Source: Crotophaga sulcirostris
Taxonomy: Eukaryota > Chordata > Aves > Cuculiformes > Crotophagidae
Assembly (NCBI GenBank): GCA_013397455.1
Contig: VYZB01000133.1
Location: forward strand, 5,314 to 69,313
DNA length: 64,000 nt
Direction of reading: 5' to 3'
The notes under the pieces were generated by a model. That model did no database searches. It had not been told where the DNA came from and saw nothing but the letters and a program-made list of their open reading frames with translations. Below are positions 9,506 to 22,620 of this stretch, one piece after another (the stretch's first letter is position 1; each line of letters opens with the position of its first letter). Made by a program: the position numbers and the translations under genes.

Positions 9506-10516
9506 ATTCCAAAAATGTTACAGGAAGAAGATGGCTTTTGCATGCAAGTGCAAAAGTTGGTAAGCACCCTACTGGCTTCCTACAGAAAATGCTGCCAAAA
9601 AGATTGCTGTCTCAGCTGTATTGAGCCTGGGGCCTCACATTGCTCTGGCAATACACATTGGTCTTAACCAGGAACACTGTGGTCATTCAGTCCCTGATGA
9701 TGTCATACGAGACAACACACCTGTGACACATTATATGATATTTAACTAGACTATTCCCTTAAATATGCCTAACCAGTCCCTTTCTGTGGAAGAGACCAAA
9801 AGTCTCCCCAGGCAAGATAACTGAAAATCCTACAGGTATGTTATATTGAAAATTTTTAAGAGGTTTACACAAACTAAGTGATATTTAAAAGATAACCAGT
9901 AGCTACTATGTGTGATTTAACATTCATAATCCCTGCATTTACCACAGCAGCTTCATTGTATATGTAGAATAAAAAATCTAAGACTTTCTAAAAAGAGAGA
10001 CAATATTTTTGTTCTTGGTCTGTAACTACCTTGAAACTCTTTAATATTTCCTCCTCATTATTTCACTCCTATCTATGGTCATATTTATGTCAGACTCCTT
10101 GTGGTCCTCCATATCTCTCTCCACAAACAAGATCAGACTCACAGGCTGTAAGATCATCCGGTGTAGAAAGCAAGTAATAATTTAACATAAGATGACAAGG
10201 AAGTTTTCCAGTCATGTTTCTGCAACAAATATATTTCACGAGATTTAATATTTATAGCTGCACTCTTGTGATAAGGGTAAAAAGAAATAAATGTCCTGCA
10301 GGCGAGGCTTTCTGCTTATGCAGAAAACAAAGCATGCCAATATGTTCACAATGTGCTATGGAGAATCAAAACTGGAGTGTCTTTAACGTAATGATCTCTG
10401 GCAAAGCCACAGTTATGTCCTATTAGCATTTTAAAATTGAATTCATCCAAAAATAGCCTGTATATATTGAATTATGAACATTATGAATGCTGAAAATTAA
10501 TTTTGACCCTAATTGT

Positions 10517-12240
10517 ATAGAATCATAGAATTATACAATGGTTTGGACTGGAAGGGACCATGAAGGTCATCTAGTCCAAACCCCCAGAGCGAGCAGAGTC
10601 ATCTTCAACTAGATCCTGACCTTGAATGTTTCCAGGGATGGAGCATCTGTCACCTCTCTAGGCAACCTGTTCCAGTGTTTCACCACCATCAATATTAAAA
10701 ATTTCTTCCTAATATCTAGTCTAAACTTCTTCTCTTTTAGTTTAAAACTATTACCCCTTGTTCTATTCCTACAGGCCCTGCTAAAATGTTTTTCCCTATC
10801 TTTGTTATAAGCGCTCTTTAAGTATCAAAAGCCCTAAGTAACGTCTCCTGAGTCTTCTCCAAGTTGAACAATGCCAACTCTCTCAGACTCCCTTCACAGA
10901 TATGTTCCAGGCCTTTGATCCTTTTTGTAGCTGTCCTCTGGACCCGCTCCAGCAGGTCCATGTCTTTCCTGGGCTGAGGGCTCCAGAGCTCAACACAGCA
11001 TTCCAGGTGTGGTCTTACTGGAGTAGAGTCGAGGGGCAGAATCATCCCCGTCAGCCAGCTGGCCGTGCTTCTTTTCACAGTATCACAGTATTACAAGGTT
11101 GGAAAGGACCTCCGAGATCACTCAGTCCAACCTATAACCCAACACTGACACCAACTCATCATCTAGACCATGGCACTGAGTACCTCATCCAATCTCCTCT
11201 TAAACACCTCCAGGGACGGCGACTCCACCACCTCCCCGGGTAGCGCATTCCAATGGCCAATCACCCTTTCAGGGAAGAACTTTTTCCTAATATCAAGCCT
11301 AAACTTTCCCTGACCAAGCTTGAGTCCACGTCCTATAGTTCTGTCACTGGTCACCTGAGAGAAGAGACCAACCCTTGCCTGACTACAACCTCCTTTTAGG
11401 TAGCTGTAGAGAGCAATTTTGATTCAGCCCAGGATGCAGTTGGCCTTCAGGGCTGCAAGCACCCATCGCTGGTTCACACCCAGCTTCTCATCCACCAGGA
11501 CCCCCCTGTTCTTCACAGGACTGCTCTCAATCTCTTCGTCCTCCAGCCTGTATCGATACTGAGGGTTGCCCTGACCCAGGTGCAGGACCTTGAACTTCAC
11601 CTTGTTGAATCTCACAAGATTGTCACAAGCCCATTTCTCCAGCTTGTCAAGATCCCTCTGGATGCCATCCTGTCCCTCAGGGGTGTCAACCTCACCACCC
11701 AGTTTGGTGTCATCCGCAAACTTGCTGAGGGTGCACACAATCCCAACCTCTATGCCACTGATGAAGATATTAAACAATATCAGTCCCAGAACAGACCCCT
11801 GAGGGGCGCCACTCATCACTTATCTCCACGCAGACACTGAGACATTGACCACTACCTTCTAAGTGAGACCATCAAAACAATTTCTTATCCACCAAACAGT
11901 CCTTCTAACAAATCCATATCTCTCCAGTTTAGAGAGAAGTATGTTGGGGGGGGACCGTGTCAAAGGCCTTAAAGAAGTCCAGATAGATGACATCCGTGGG
12001 TTTTCCCTCGTCTGCTGATGTAGCCACTCCCTCACAGAAAGCCACTAGGTAGGTGAGGCAGGGCTTGCCCTTGGTGAAGATATGTTGGCTGTCTCAAATC
12101 ACCTTCCTGTCCTTCATGTGCCTTAGCATGGCTTCTAGGAGGATCTGTTCCATGATCTTCCCAGGCTCAGAGATGAGACTGACAGGTCAGTATTTCCCAG
12201 GGTCCTCCTTTATATTCTTTTTAAAAATGGGTGCAGTGTT
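10517..12240 (-). mobile_element. CR1 LINE, minus strand, interrupted by a nested CR1
   Basis: On the plus strand it starts with the reverse-complement CR1 tail (ATAGAATCATAGAATTAT). It continues through the 3' UTR and then ORF2 read backwards: the C-terminal portion at 10818-11078 (LLERVQRTATK and LRELALFNLEK) and, after the insertion, the reverse-transcriptase core at 11424-11819 ([10 protein letters not shown] and the FADD catalytic motif at 11709-11720). Upstream ORF2 remains continue to about 12240, including a run of eight G residues near 11946 and broken frames. The two halves (10517-11075 and 11424-12240) are colinear in a standard CR1, so they are one element. It is 5'-truncated and inactive. 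Confidence 0.9.
11076..11423 (-). mobile_element. Nested CR1 3' fragment, minus strand
   Basis: It starts on the plus strand with CACAGTATCACAGTATTACA, the tail of a different CR1 subfamily (ATACTGTGA type), and covers about 350 bp of 3' sequence. It sits inside the ORF2 of the surrounding CR1, between the text ending CTTTTCA and the text resuming CAGCCCAGG, so it inserted later. No complete ORF is retained. The minus-strand open frame at 11163-11354 is the ORF2 C-terminal end. Confidence 0.85.
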
Positions 12241-15200
12241 GGTGTAATTTCAGGTATAAACAAAGAATGTTATTCCTTTTTCCTTTCATCAAATAAAACA
12301 ATTTATAAAGCCATTCTTTACAAACTAGTTTCAGTCATTAAGTGATATTGGGTACTAAGGAAATCTTAAAAAGTAATGAAGCAGCATGCTTAGGCCACTG
12401 GCACTTTTCAGTGAGAAGCAATTTGATAGTAAGCAAAACTGAAAATACAATGCTTGGAAAACATATCTTAATTTCTATTTTTATGCTGAACCATTCCTTC
12501 AGCCACTGAACTGCTAAATATTACTACACAGAAAAAACATATTTATTGATTACTTTCTCAATATATCTGACTTTTTTCTTCTGATGTTCGTGAAAATACA
12601 CTGTTTCATTGTGTCTTGTAGAAGAGATTTTCTAAAAGTTAATAGGATCGTGCAAAATAGACTAAATGAGCACAGAGAACTATGGCAATAGGATATTCCA
12701 GTAAGCACTGGAGCCCTGCTTAACAGGCCTCCAAGTTATTAATGCTTTGGTCCAATTTTGTATGCAAAGGCTTCCTTATTGATTGAATGAGATCATCTAT
12801 AGGCACAGGTAGTGCAATGGCCTCTAAACTGGGGGAAGGAGTACTGTCAAACAAGCGTGAGAAGCTTTCATGATGATTTTAGAAGCCACAGTCAGTCAGT
12901 TCCCACCTTTCAAAATTACACATAGGTATTATTTGTCTTATCCTGCCATAAATGAAAGGCAAACTAAATTATATATGCCTTCTATGATTCAAGGAAGAGT
13001 TCTGACGTCTATTTCCTTCTTGTCACTCTGTGGGTAAGATGGTTTTTTTTCTTTTACTATTCTAAGTTCCTCCCTTAAAGGGATTGAAAACTTTGAACTA
13101 TCTTCCCAAAGATCTAAAGCAAGCAAAAAGAATCAAAAAACCCGCAGTTGCTCTAATAAACAAAGTCATAAACCCCAATCTATTTAAAGGGCTGCAGAAA
13201 GGAATCACAGAGGATTGGGACAACTAGAATCGAAATCACCTTGATAGTAACACTGTTATGAAGAGAAGAACAGTTAGTAGCTCTACTCCTCTCTGACTTA
13301 CCTTTTTCCTTAAAACTGTGGTGATGCGTAGCATAACTAGGCACTTGAAACAAAATTTTCAGATGCTATGGCTGCTTTCCTTCATACTCAGCTCACATGG
13401 AGTGAAGTCACCTCTGATCTCCATGCTTCAGAGTCTGGCTGTGCTGCCTGCCCAACATCTTAAGGTGTTGATTAACCTGCATGCTCTCCACAATGCAAGA
13501 GAATTTACAAACTTCCCTCTCAGCTGAGTTCTGATTCTGTCAATCACTTACTTGTAAGAACAGCTGAAGGAAATATTTTCCAGATTGAATGAATGCACCA
13601 CAATCAGCTTGAACTTGGTTTACACTCTGCTAGGAAACATCTTATGCAATGTTTGCTTTTTTTTTTGTGGCTATTTGAGTACAGCATTAATAAAAAGAGG
13701 CCAGGCTGTGAACAAAAGTTGTTATCATAGCTCCACAGAAAATGCCAGTTTCCACTGCTGAGGAAAACCTAAAAAATAGCCTTCTGCTGTAGAGACAGTA
13801 GAAATAAAACTTCATCTTTTTTAACCACAAAAAACCTCAACATCATCATGAGAAAAAAAGTGATGGTGTGGATATATATGTTCTTTACTCAGGTTGTGAT
13901 GTGTTAGCTAAGTGACAAGAACTAAAAGTTTGCCTGTATGTCTTTAAAAGAAAAATAAGGAAAGTTGCCTTTTGTCAGTGACTTTTCCTCACAGCTTGTT
14001 TATCTGAGATGAGTCTCTATGCTTGAGTAATTCCCATTGGCACAGTTGCAGGCAAAGAACTACTGTCTGCCAAGCTTCTGAGTTAATCATTGGTGAGTGT
14101 AGTACCCCAGGAGTGAGAACCTGGAGGCTTAAAATTAACATGAATCCATTTTTATTTTTTGTAGCTCTGGCACTGAGCAAAGTGCTCTAGAGCATGATGC
14201 ATTGCATTAGCTCTGTTTTAAAATAATATACAAAATAAAAAATGTCTGGTTTTAATTTCTTTTCTACAGCATGTGAGAGCTTTGTTTTTTGTTTGACATT
14301 TAGTTATGCCTATTATTATTTTGCACCATTTTGTACGGTTTTCTATTTTATGTGGGCATCTTTGTCAATAACTGTCTAAAAATAAGCAGTCTTAAATGAG
14401 TTCTGAGTTTTTCTCTCACTTTTATAGGCAGATGTCATAACAGAAGAATATATTGCAGATGAGGGCTCAGTCATGCATACTTCTTGAGAAAGACATGAAG
14501 GCTAAATATACTCAGAAGCACCTTTCTTCACTTGCACATAGTGATTAACCAGCAAAATTTAAGGCAGGAGTTTATTTGTGCAAAAACTTAGGTTTCAGAA
14601 ATTGATTATCTTAAAAAAAAAAAATCTTAGAATTGCTGATAATCTGGGCTGGAGGAAGAGAGGGTTTAGCACATTTACCAGGGATTATTTGAAACACAAA
14701 CTGTGACTATTAGCTGAGTCAGGAAGAGGTCTGATGAGGCAAAGGATAGCTTTGAATTCAATTGAGTGCTATAATCACCAATCCAGTTTGGAGTAGATCT
14801 TATTTCCAGCTCAATTCTATGAAACATTCCCATGAAGACTTCAGTTCCTTTGCTGAAACTATTCTTTTTCCTAAAAATAATATTCTGAAGATAAACTTCC
14901 AGCAAGCTCTATTTAGTATGTTTTTGCATTAGGCTCTGAGTCATAGACAGATATCTGAGTAGTTTAGGAGAAAAACATCACCTTTCATCCTTTTCATGGA
15001 TGGAAAATAGATTGAAACTTGTAGCAATAATAATGACCGATGTTAAGACACCTAATATCTTATTTACATAATATTTTTAATTTGTAAATGGAATAATAGG
15101 AATTGACATGCTTAATTAGGCTACACTGTCCAGCATGCACTGCCTCTCAACTGCTGTCAGAGGAAGTCAGATGGATTTTATCTTTCCGGTTTATCAGTGC

Positions 15201-18200
15201 CTCAGATTCTGTTAACTTTGCTATACTCAGTATTGCTCAAGACCAATCCAGCAACTTGTAGGAAAAAAAAAAAGCAGCCTTTTTTACTCTAAAGTAAGCA
15301 CCCTAGCACTTTCTCCACAAGCTGTATTCTCCAATTATTGACTTATTCTAGTTGGCTTTCCTGGAATGCCCTCTAATTTTTCCAATGTCATTTATGAAAT
15401 GAAAGGACATCCGCTTGCATATACTCCATTTTGCATAGGTTTCAATGAAGATATTGACTATCTCGGCCTTCACTGCTTGAAACAACATTGTATAAGAAAA
15501 TGTTCCAAATTTCCCTCCTTATGTATTCTCAGTTGTTCCTCTTTATTTTTCCTAATGGACTTCCTAAGAACTCTGTTGAACATTAGCACTACCTTTAAAA
15601 AAGATTTTATACGCTTCTATCAATTCTTGCACATGCAAAATGATCACATTACATGCACTTCCTAATTACTTTCAAAGATGAAATTGATCTCCAATAGTCT
15701 ACCTCTAGGAATTCCCACTTTCCAACACATGTAAAATAGCATTCTTTATAAAAGAAGTATGCCTCTTGTGTTAAAAAGCATTATTGACATTTCATCACTG
15801 TTAGTCAGAAATAAGTTTAATTTCTTGCCGCAGCAAGTGTGTATCATCCTTAGATGCTTAGTATGGTGCAGACTGGGATGCTTGTGGAAGCATTCCGAAG
15901 CAGATTTTTTAGGCCCTTATGGAATTTAACTAACAGGAAAATAAGAAGCTGCTGAATTATGGGCATTTACCAGGGCACATGTCAGCTAAATTGAGAACTG
16001 ACCTCTGCCTGAGATTTAGGTGCCTATATGTTTTGTGGGCATAGATCAGTATATTGAATTCAAAGACTATTTTAAGTCATTAAGTACCTTGAGAATGGTG
16101 GGTGTTCATACCAAAGCAAATCTTTTAATCCACTTACAGACAAATTAAGTTCTACCATAGTAGAATGTGCCTTTCTCCGCCCCCCCTACTCCCACCCAAA
16201 TCAGCTCATGAATTTTCAAAGCGAAGCAGGGATTAGGAAAAAAGTATTTTCAGTTTAAGTTGCTGAAATACTTACTAAGTTTATGCATTTCTTTCAGTAA
16301 AGTAAAATATGTAGTAGCACAGCCATGAACAGCTTCATTGCTTCCTGGTCCTTTAATAAATGTCCGCTATAAATCTTAATGGTAGATTATGCACACGTCA
16401 AATCCATTTATAGAGTGGCTGAGTAGATTTAAGGTCCAAAGATATTACATTGATAGTATCAGTTTACTGGTTATAAAAAAAGATTAAAAAATATGAGATG
16501 CATTATGAGTAATTTCTCATTTTCCGAGTCCCACAAAACAAAGTTCTAATTAGACTGTACTGTAAGCAGCAAGTTATTAAAAGTTATCTTTCCATTTTTT
16601 TCATGTAAAAAAATTCAGTGTCAATTTGATCTGCCAGTCTGTATTTTTTTCTCCACATTTCTAGTATTCTTTATTGTGATTTTAGCATAAAAATGTATAG
16701 GAAGATACAGCAATTTTCAGTTCCAGAGCTTTTTAGCTCACGACATGAACACTTAATCTTCCACAAAATTTTTGCACTGCTGAGGCACTCAAAGCACAGT
16801 TTAGACTTTAAGACTTGACCCTTCTTTCTCCTTCACTATTTAGATAAATACTGAGCACTATTAGAAGCAGATTAAGACCTTAGAATTCGGAAGTTTAAGA
16901 GACTCTTCCTTATGCTGATCCAATGTTAAAATTTGTATTGATTTTAGTGGAGACGATTGTGCCCCAGACCTTTGAAGAAAAAATGTATTGTGTTTGGTTT
17001 TACTAGGAATAGATCTGAGAAAGAAACCATGCCAGATGGCAGAATCCAAAGTCAGCTTTCATTCCTTATGTTTAAAGGCAATTTGTGCATAAAATAGAGT
17101 TATCTGGGACCTGGGAATTTGTGCTCTGAGACTGCTGAAAAGGCATATTATTTGAGTACTGCTTTTAAGTTCATTTGTTCAAAGACTTGTTTACCTATGT
17201 AAATAAAAAAAGTAATACCAAAGACTTATATGAGGATATTTACCATAATTATTAGACTGGTGTAATTACATCAATATAATTCCCCGTGTAGACTTATTTT
17301 TAAACTTACTTTATTTTTATTTTTTACCTACGGTAATACTGCATTAGTTATATAGTTTAGGGTTTAGTTTAATAAATATCCCATGCATTTAGACTCTTAA
17401 AACGTAGCCAGAATTCATATTTGATTTCTTTTGAACTAGGAAGATGATGTTCAACGTCTGAGATTCTACCATGAGAAATGACAGACAAATGTGACAAATG
17501 ACATATTTATACTAGACTAAAAGGTTGGTCTTCAACCAACAGATAGCTATATATTTCTGTGTATTATTTCTATGTAATCATTCATTGTCTGAAAAAGAGA
17601 TCTTGTTAACGTGCATAATGTGGGTCTGATACTTGCACTTTAATCCTGTAGTCCTACTCTAACTTTGTTGAGATTACAGCACAGATTGTATCTTGGAGGA
17701 GAGGTGATGGGCAGTATACTAGCATCCCAGACAGAGGCTTTGTCCTACTTTCTGTTCCATTACGATCAGCCACATCAATATAAATCACAGGGAGTTTAGT
17801 TTAAAATTTCCAAAGGGAAACAGAGGATAAAAAGTGCTAGTACAGATGGCTTTGGTGTCATGGTCTGCCTGTCAGGGCAATAGGTTTGTATGAACATATT
17901 CCCACTGTTCTTTACCCATAGTTTTACCTGATCTGTTTGACTTTATTCTGGAGCAGAACAGAAAAGAAGAGCAAATGTCTGTCAACAGTCTTAACAAGGA
18001 TGTGTCGACACAGTATCACCTTGGTTCACTCCTGTAAAGACCAGAGCTATTATTTCTGCACCCATGTCCCAGCCTTTCAATGACCCAAGCTCTACAGAGT
18101 TAAGAAGTGTGATGTGACAGCGTTAGTATGTTGGCTGTGCAAATGGGTGCTAATTCAGGCTCAAAGCCAATCTCAACCCTGGTCTGAACAAGCAAACTAG

Positions 18201-21200
18201 ACGTATGTAGATACTGTGTGCCAAATCACTCATCTTGCCCTGAGCTTTGGACAGTCTAAAGGAATTTATCAGTCAGGATGAGCATTACACAATTTTTGGT
18301 TTTTGCTTTGCAGCAAAACAGTCTCAGATGAGTTCTGCTTTGAGACACTGCTTTAATTCAGACCTGAAATTCAAGTTAACAGATGGAACTAACAGAGAGA
18401 AAAAAAACCAAACAGAAAACAACCTACTTCCTTGAATTATTTTCCCTGCCTAACTAATTTCTACCAAGAATATTATCTGGAGCATCTTCTGTGCTGCCTA
18501 ATGGGAAAGATACTTTAGAATCTCTTGGTGGCCATGTAAAGCACTAACATGGGAAAAGGGAACCTCTACCATTAGCACCCACATATCTCTTTCGGTACCA
18601 CTGTCATGAGATCACAATGTTCTTTTATATCATCACAGATATATCTTATTTGTACTTTAAATTGAACAATTGCTGCATCACAGCTCAGCAATTTGGTCCT
18701 CCAGAACTGATAAAAAAATCCTTTGGTGCATTAGTGCCAAAGGATGACATTTTTATTGGTTGTCCACTGCCAACTTTAGCAGTGTGCCTGCTGTGCCTCC
18801 ATTCCATGTCTAGCCTGTGGTTTCTTCCTTTATTCTGGTTTTTTTTCCATTCTGCTGCCCTAGACGACACGGAGCTCTATGTAGTGATGCTATTCTCTGC
18901 TAATCCTCCTTTTGCCTAAGTCCTAGTGCTTTCAGGAATTCCATTTTAAGAAAAATGAGCACAAACCTCATAGCAAAGCTTAAGGGATTTCCACGACTTC
19001 TCAAATAGCACGATTTTGTAATTTTATTTCCAAATTTGATGATATTCAGATGCAATGTAACAATCTGACAGCCCATGGGTCAGGCTGGAGGAAAAATATT
19101 GCAATAAAGATACACATACAAGAGTAACAATTTAATTACTAGTTTATTTATTAATTTAAAAGAGCAAACCGTCTTAAATAGAATTATTTGCATTTCAGAG
19201 ACACTGAAAGCTCTAATCAATAAGTCTTTGATTTTTAAAAATGGCATTAATCAGCTCAAAATATATCTGCAGGTAGGAAAAATGAAACATCATGGGGTTT
19301 TGCGTTTGGGGTTTTTTATTTCTCCATCAATCCTAATTAAGTTGCTGCCTTATGAGTATCGTTTAATTAAATTAATTAAGGTATTTTTTCATATAATAAA
19401 AAGGCTTATAACGTTGGCTAGAGAAAAAAAAAATTGAGTAACAGTGAATAAAATTGTAAGTAAATTAATTTAAAAATGAGCAAAACTTGAGGTAGGACTG
19501 TTCATACTGCCTGTTCAGAATGTTTTGTCCTCTCAGCTATACAATGATATTGCCTTGAAGAGCATCCTTTCACATGTGACAAAGCTAAACAAGGAAGAAA
19601 CTGACAGTGAGGAAAATAACTTCCTACTACTGTGCCCTAGCCTTGCTTAAACTTTACATAGATACATATATAGAGAGATATATATCTCCTGCTAGGCTAC
19701 ATTCTGGAAAATACAGTAATTATTTGAAATTAACTATTTCCCATAAAGACCTTTTAAAATATGACTATTCTGAAGAATTTTAAGAATGATATACGTGAAT
19801 TTGCACAAAGTGTCACATGGCTCCTCTGCATTCAAACTGCCAAATATTTCTATGAAGATATTTTTCATCTAGTTGTACATTTGGGCTTATGACTACCAGA
19901 TTTTTTTCCAGCAAATGTCTCCTAAATACAAGAACAAACAAGTATCATTTGCCATCTTTACCAAATCTTTTTCATGCAAATAATTGCTCAGGTGAATAAC
20001 AGTTTTTAGATTTGGTTAATAAATGCCACGTCTCTAAACCAAATGAACTGCAACTAGGTCATAGCACAATTTTTGAATGTAATATTGATAGAGCGCTCAA
20101 ACCATTAAAATATTTTATAGAAATTAGCCAAATTATACTTCTGATTGTAATTATGCTGTTTTACAATTACAGAAAGAGAGATGATATTGGAACATTTTTC
20201 TGGTTTTATAAATGTAATGGCTGTGAACTCAATCTGACCTATAACCTGAAGGTGAGATTCTTTGTTGTATAATGCACATTTGCAAAGCTGTAGTACTGAA
20301 AGATATTCCTAGGCTAACTTAACTAGCAACAGGGAATAAACAGATGTCACAGCATCACAATAATGAGTGTGATGGTATCTCCTTTAAGATGGTATTATAG
20401 ATGTCTGTCAGATAAAAGAAGATATGAACAGAAGGACTTGGCATACTGATGATCTTTAAGTCCTCTGGAGCTACAAAAAGTTAGGCTGTATGTCAAATTT
20501 GTAGACATATTGGGAACCAGGTGGAAACTGAATCAAGGCTAGATGGGAACCAGTAAAGCTTCAGAATGAGACAACTGGAAGAAGCTTAAAGACAACTGGT
20601 GCAATTTTTCATCCCAAAGAACCCATTATTTACCACCAGGGGGGCTGAGCTTGTTAATATATCCCATAAGTAAAACCAAGAAAGGATATTTAAAAAAATC
20701 TGTCTGTATGATCCTCCACATGTGAAAGCCAGAAGCTACTTCAACTACATGTTGACTTACCAAACTAAAAATAATGCATGTAGCTGCCTTTAGAGAATTA
20801 TATCTGGCACTCATTGGTGATTCTTCAGCAGCCATCACTATGCAATCAATGCTGACTAAATCACCTCAACCACTACGAAAGGAACAGACACAATGGATAC
20901 TCCACTTTATAGTCCAACCCCTGCTTTTGCACATCTTTAAAATAATTACCAAAAAACCCCCAAAGTTATCATAGAGATATACAGTACTCAGGCAAAAGGT
21001 GCTTTGATATCAGTGAAATGAAAACAGAAGGAGGGAAGGAATTGAAGAAAAAAGTATGGACAAACTCAGCAGGATGAAAAGCAATGGAAATGTTGTTTAA
21101 AAATTGTAGATCAGGAAAGTATATGATTTGTACTAAAGTTGTCTCTTTTCAACTTTATTGAAAACATCAGTCCTTAGAATATGTGGTAAATCACTATTAA

Positions 21201-22079
21201 TTATTTTGATAGCCATGGAAATCATGTTAAGCTCACAGAAACAGTCTTACAGCTCATAGAGCTGTCATGCATAATTCCATAAACATCATATACCAGATAG
21301 TATAATACTTGAGCAGATGAGAAGATCATGACTCACAGGTCATCATGACTACGCTGATACCATAACATCAACTAAACACTGTCTTCTCTTTTAAAAATAA
21401 AACTTTGTTTTCCCCATACAACATATATTTATGTCTGCTAGGGCTTCTGCACTGGTAGGGCATACTTTAATGTGAAGTTCTAAATGAATGTTTTGTAGTG
21501 ACAATTTTAAGATGACACCTGTAAATTAACTGTAATTTTATGTACCTTATTTTGAAAATAGCTTACAAGTATTTATTTATCAAGAAAATAGATATATTTT
21601 ATATATAAATAATAGTAATTCTAAAATATTATCTGTAGTGCAGCCTTTCAAGATTGTGTGTTACGAAAAGATTCATCCACAGTTTATGCCTAACACAGAT
21701 TTGCTATGGCAGGATATACAGAATAGAACATGCGTCTAAACATGGTCTTGGCCACTGAAGTTAAAATGGAAGAGGATTATTGTCATGGAATTGGGAGTGG
21801 GCAGGTTACTCCATCCTCTGCACATTGATCAGGACAGTTTTATCATATTCAGTAACCTGGCCGTCAGTGTGTCGATATTCACCTCTGGCAGGAAATCCTC
21901 CAATAGGAATGACAAAGGTACTTCCTTCTCTGTTTTTTTTTTTTTTTTTCCCTACCTATCTAGGGCAGTAAAACCTCACACTGAAAATTTTATATTACAT
22001 GTCTTATTCCACATTTGCTTTATGAGAAGCTCTACAGTCTGTATAGTATTAAGTACATATAAAGTACAGTTTGTACTAC
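12241..22079. other. AT-rich non-coding stretch
   Basis: No supported gene, CR1 copy or RNA gene. Open frames are below about 100 codons and lack family features. A perfect 14-bp palindrome, GAGATATATATCTC, occurs near 19675-19688, and poly-A/T tracts are scattered (for example about 20 T residues near 21936). Nothing else could be assigned. Confidence 0.55.
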
Positions 22080-22620
22080 AAATAGAAGCCCACCAAGAAG
22101 GCAAGTGCATGTGCCCACCACCCCAGGGAACCCGCCTGAAGATGTGCTACAAAACTTCAGGGCCATGTGCTCCTGAAGATCACATTTTCCAGAGGCACAT
22201 GGAGTGGTGACTATTTTCCTCTTCCCCCCCGCTACTCTTATTCCTCTCTCGCTCTCTTCTTTCCTTTCTCCTTTTTTTTTTCCATGGCACTACTGTACAT
22301 CAGATCAGATCTGAGTTGTGTTGTTTTTTGTCTAGTTGACTTGAGGGTATCAGATTGTTACCTGAGCAGATTGGGATCTGTTTTTTGCAACTTTTGGGAA
22401 GCTGCAACTCGGAGTGCACCCAAGTATTTGATTTGATGTTTTGGTTGTGTTCAAAATAAATACTGATTTGATATTTTGGCTGTGCCCAAAATAAACACTG
22501 TATGCATTTACCTTGGGAGATTTGTCAGTATCCAATTCGACACGCAGACATTAAAGGAGCCTTCCCTCTCTGACTGAGCAGGTCTGGGGGGGAACCGGTG
22601 GCAAGAAGGGGCCCTGACAG
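22080..22620 (+). mobile_element. Possible old LTR fragment
   Basis: This patch differs in texture from its surroundings. There is a pyrimidine-rich run (22215-22283), then two AATAAA signals at 22453 and 22489 inside a 35-bp tandem duplication. A stretch ending GACTGAGCA is followed by a G-rich run, resembling the R-U5 end of a retroviral LTR and the position of a primer-binding site. I see no gag, pol or env sequence beside it and no matching second copy in the window. The boundaries are approximate. It may equally be an unrelated old repeat. Confidence 0.25.
22431..22500 (+). repeat. 35-bp tandem duplication carrying AATAAA
   Basis: Two adjacent 35-bp units (22431-22465 and 22466-22500) differ at five positions, all transitions. 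Each contains ATTTGAT, TTTTGG, TGTG and AAAATAAA, so the duplication doubles a polyadenylation-type hexamer. There is no length change between the units. Confidence 0.85.

Larger units (their letters stand above)
2367..10516. other. AT-rich non-coding stretch
   Basis: No supported gene. Open frames are short and without recognisable domains. Simple repeats include a GA tract around 2480-2505, a TGTGTATA tract at 4729-4763, poly-T followed by (GT)6 at 7168-7192, and four 10-bp units at 9471-9505. Nothing else could be assigned. Confidence 0.6.
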
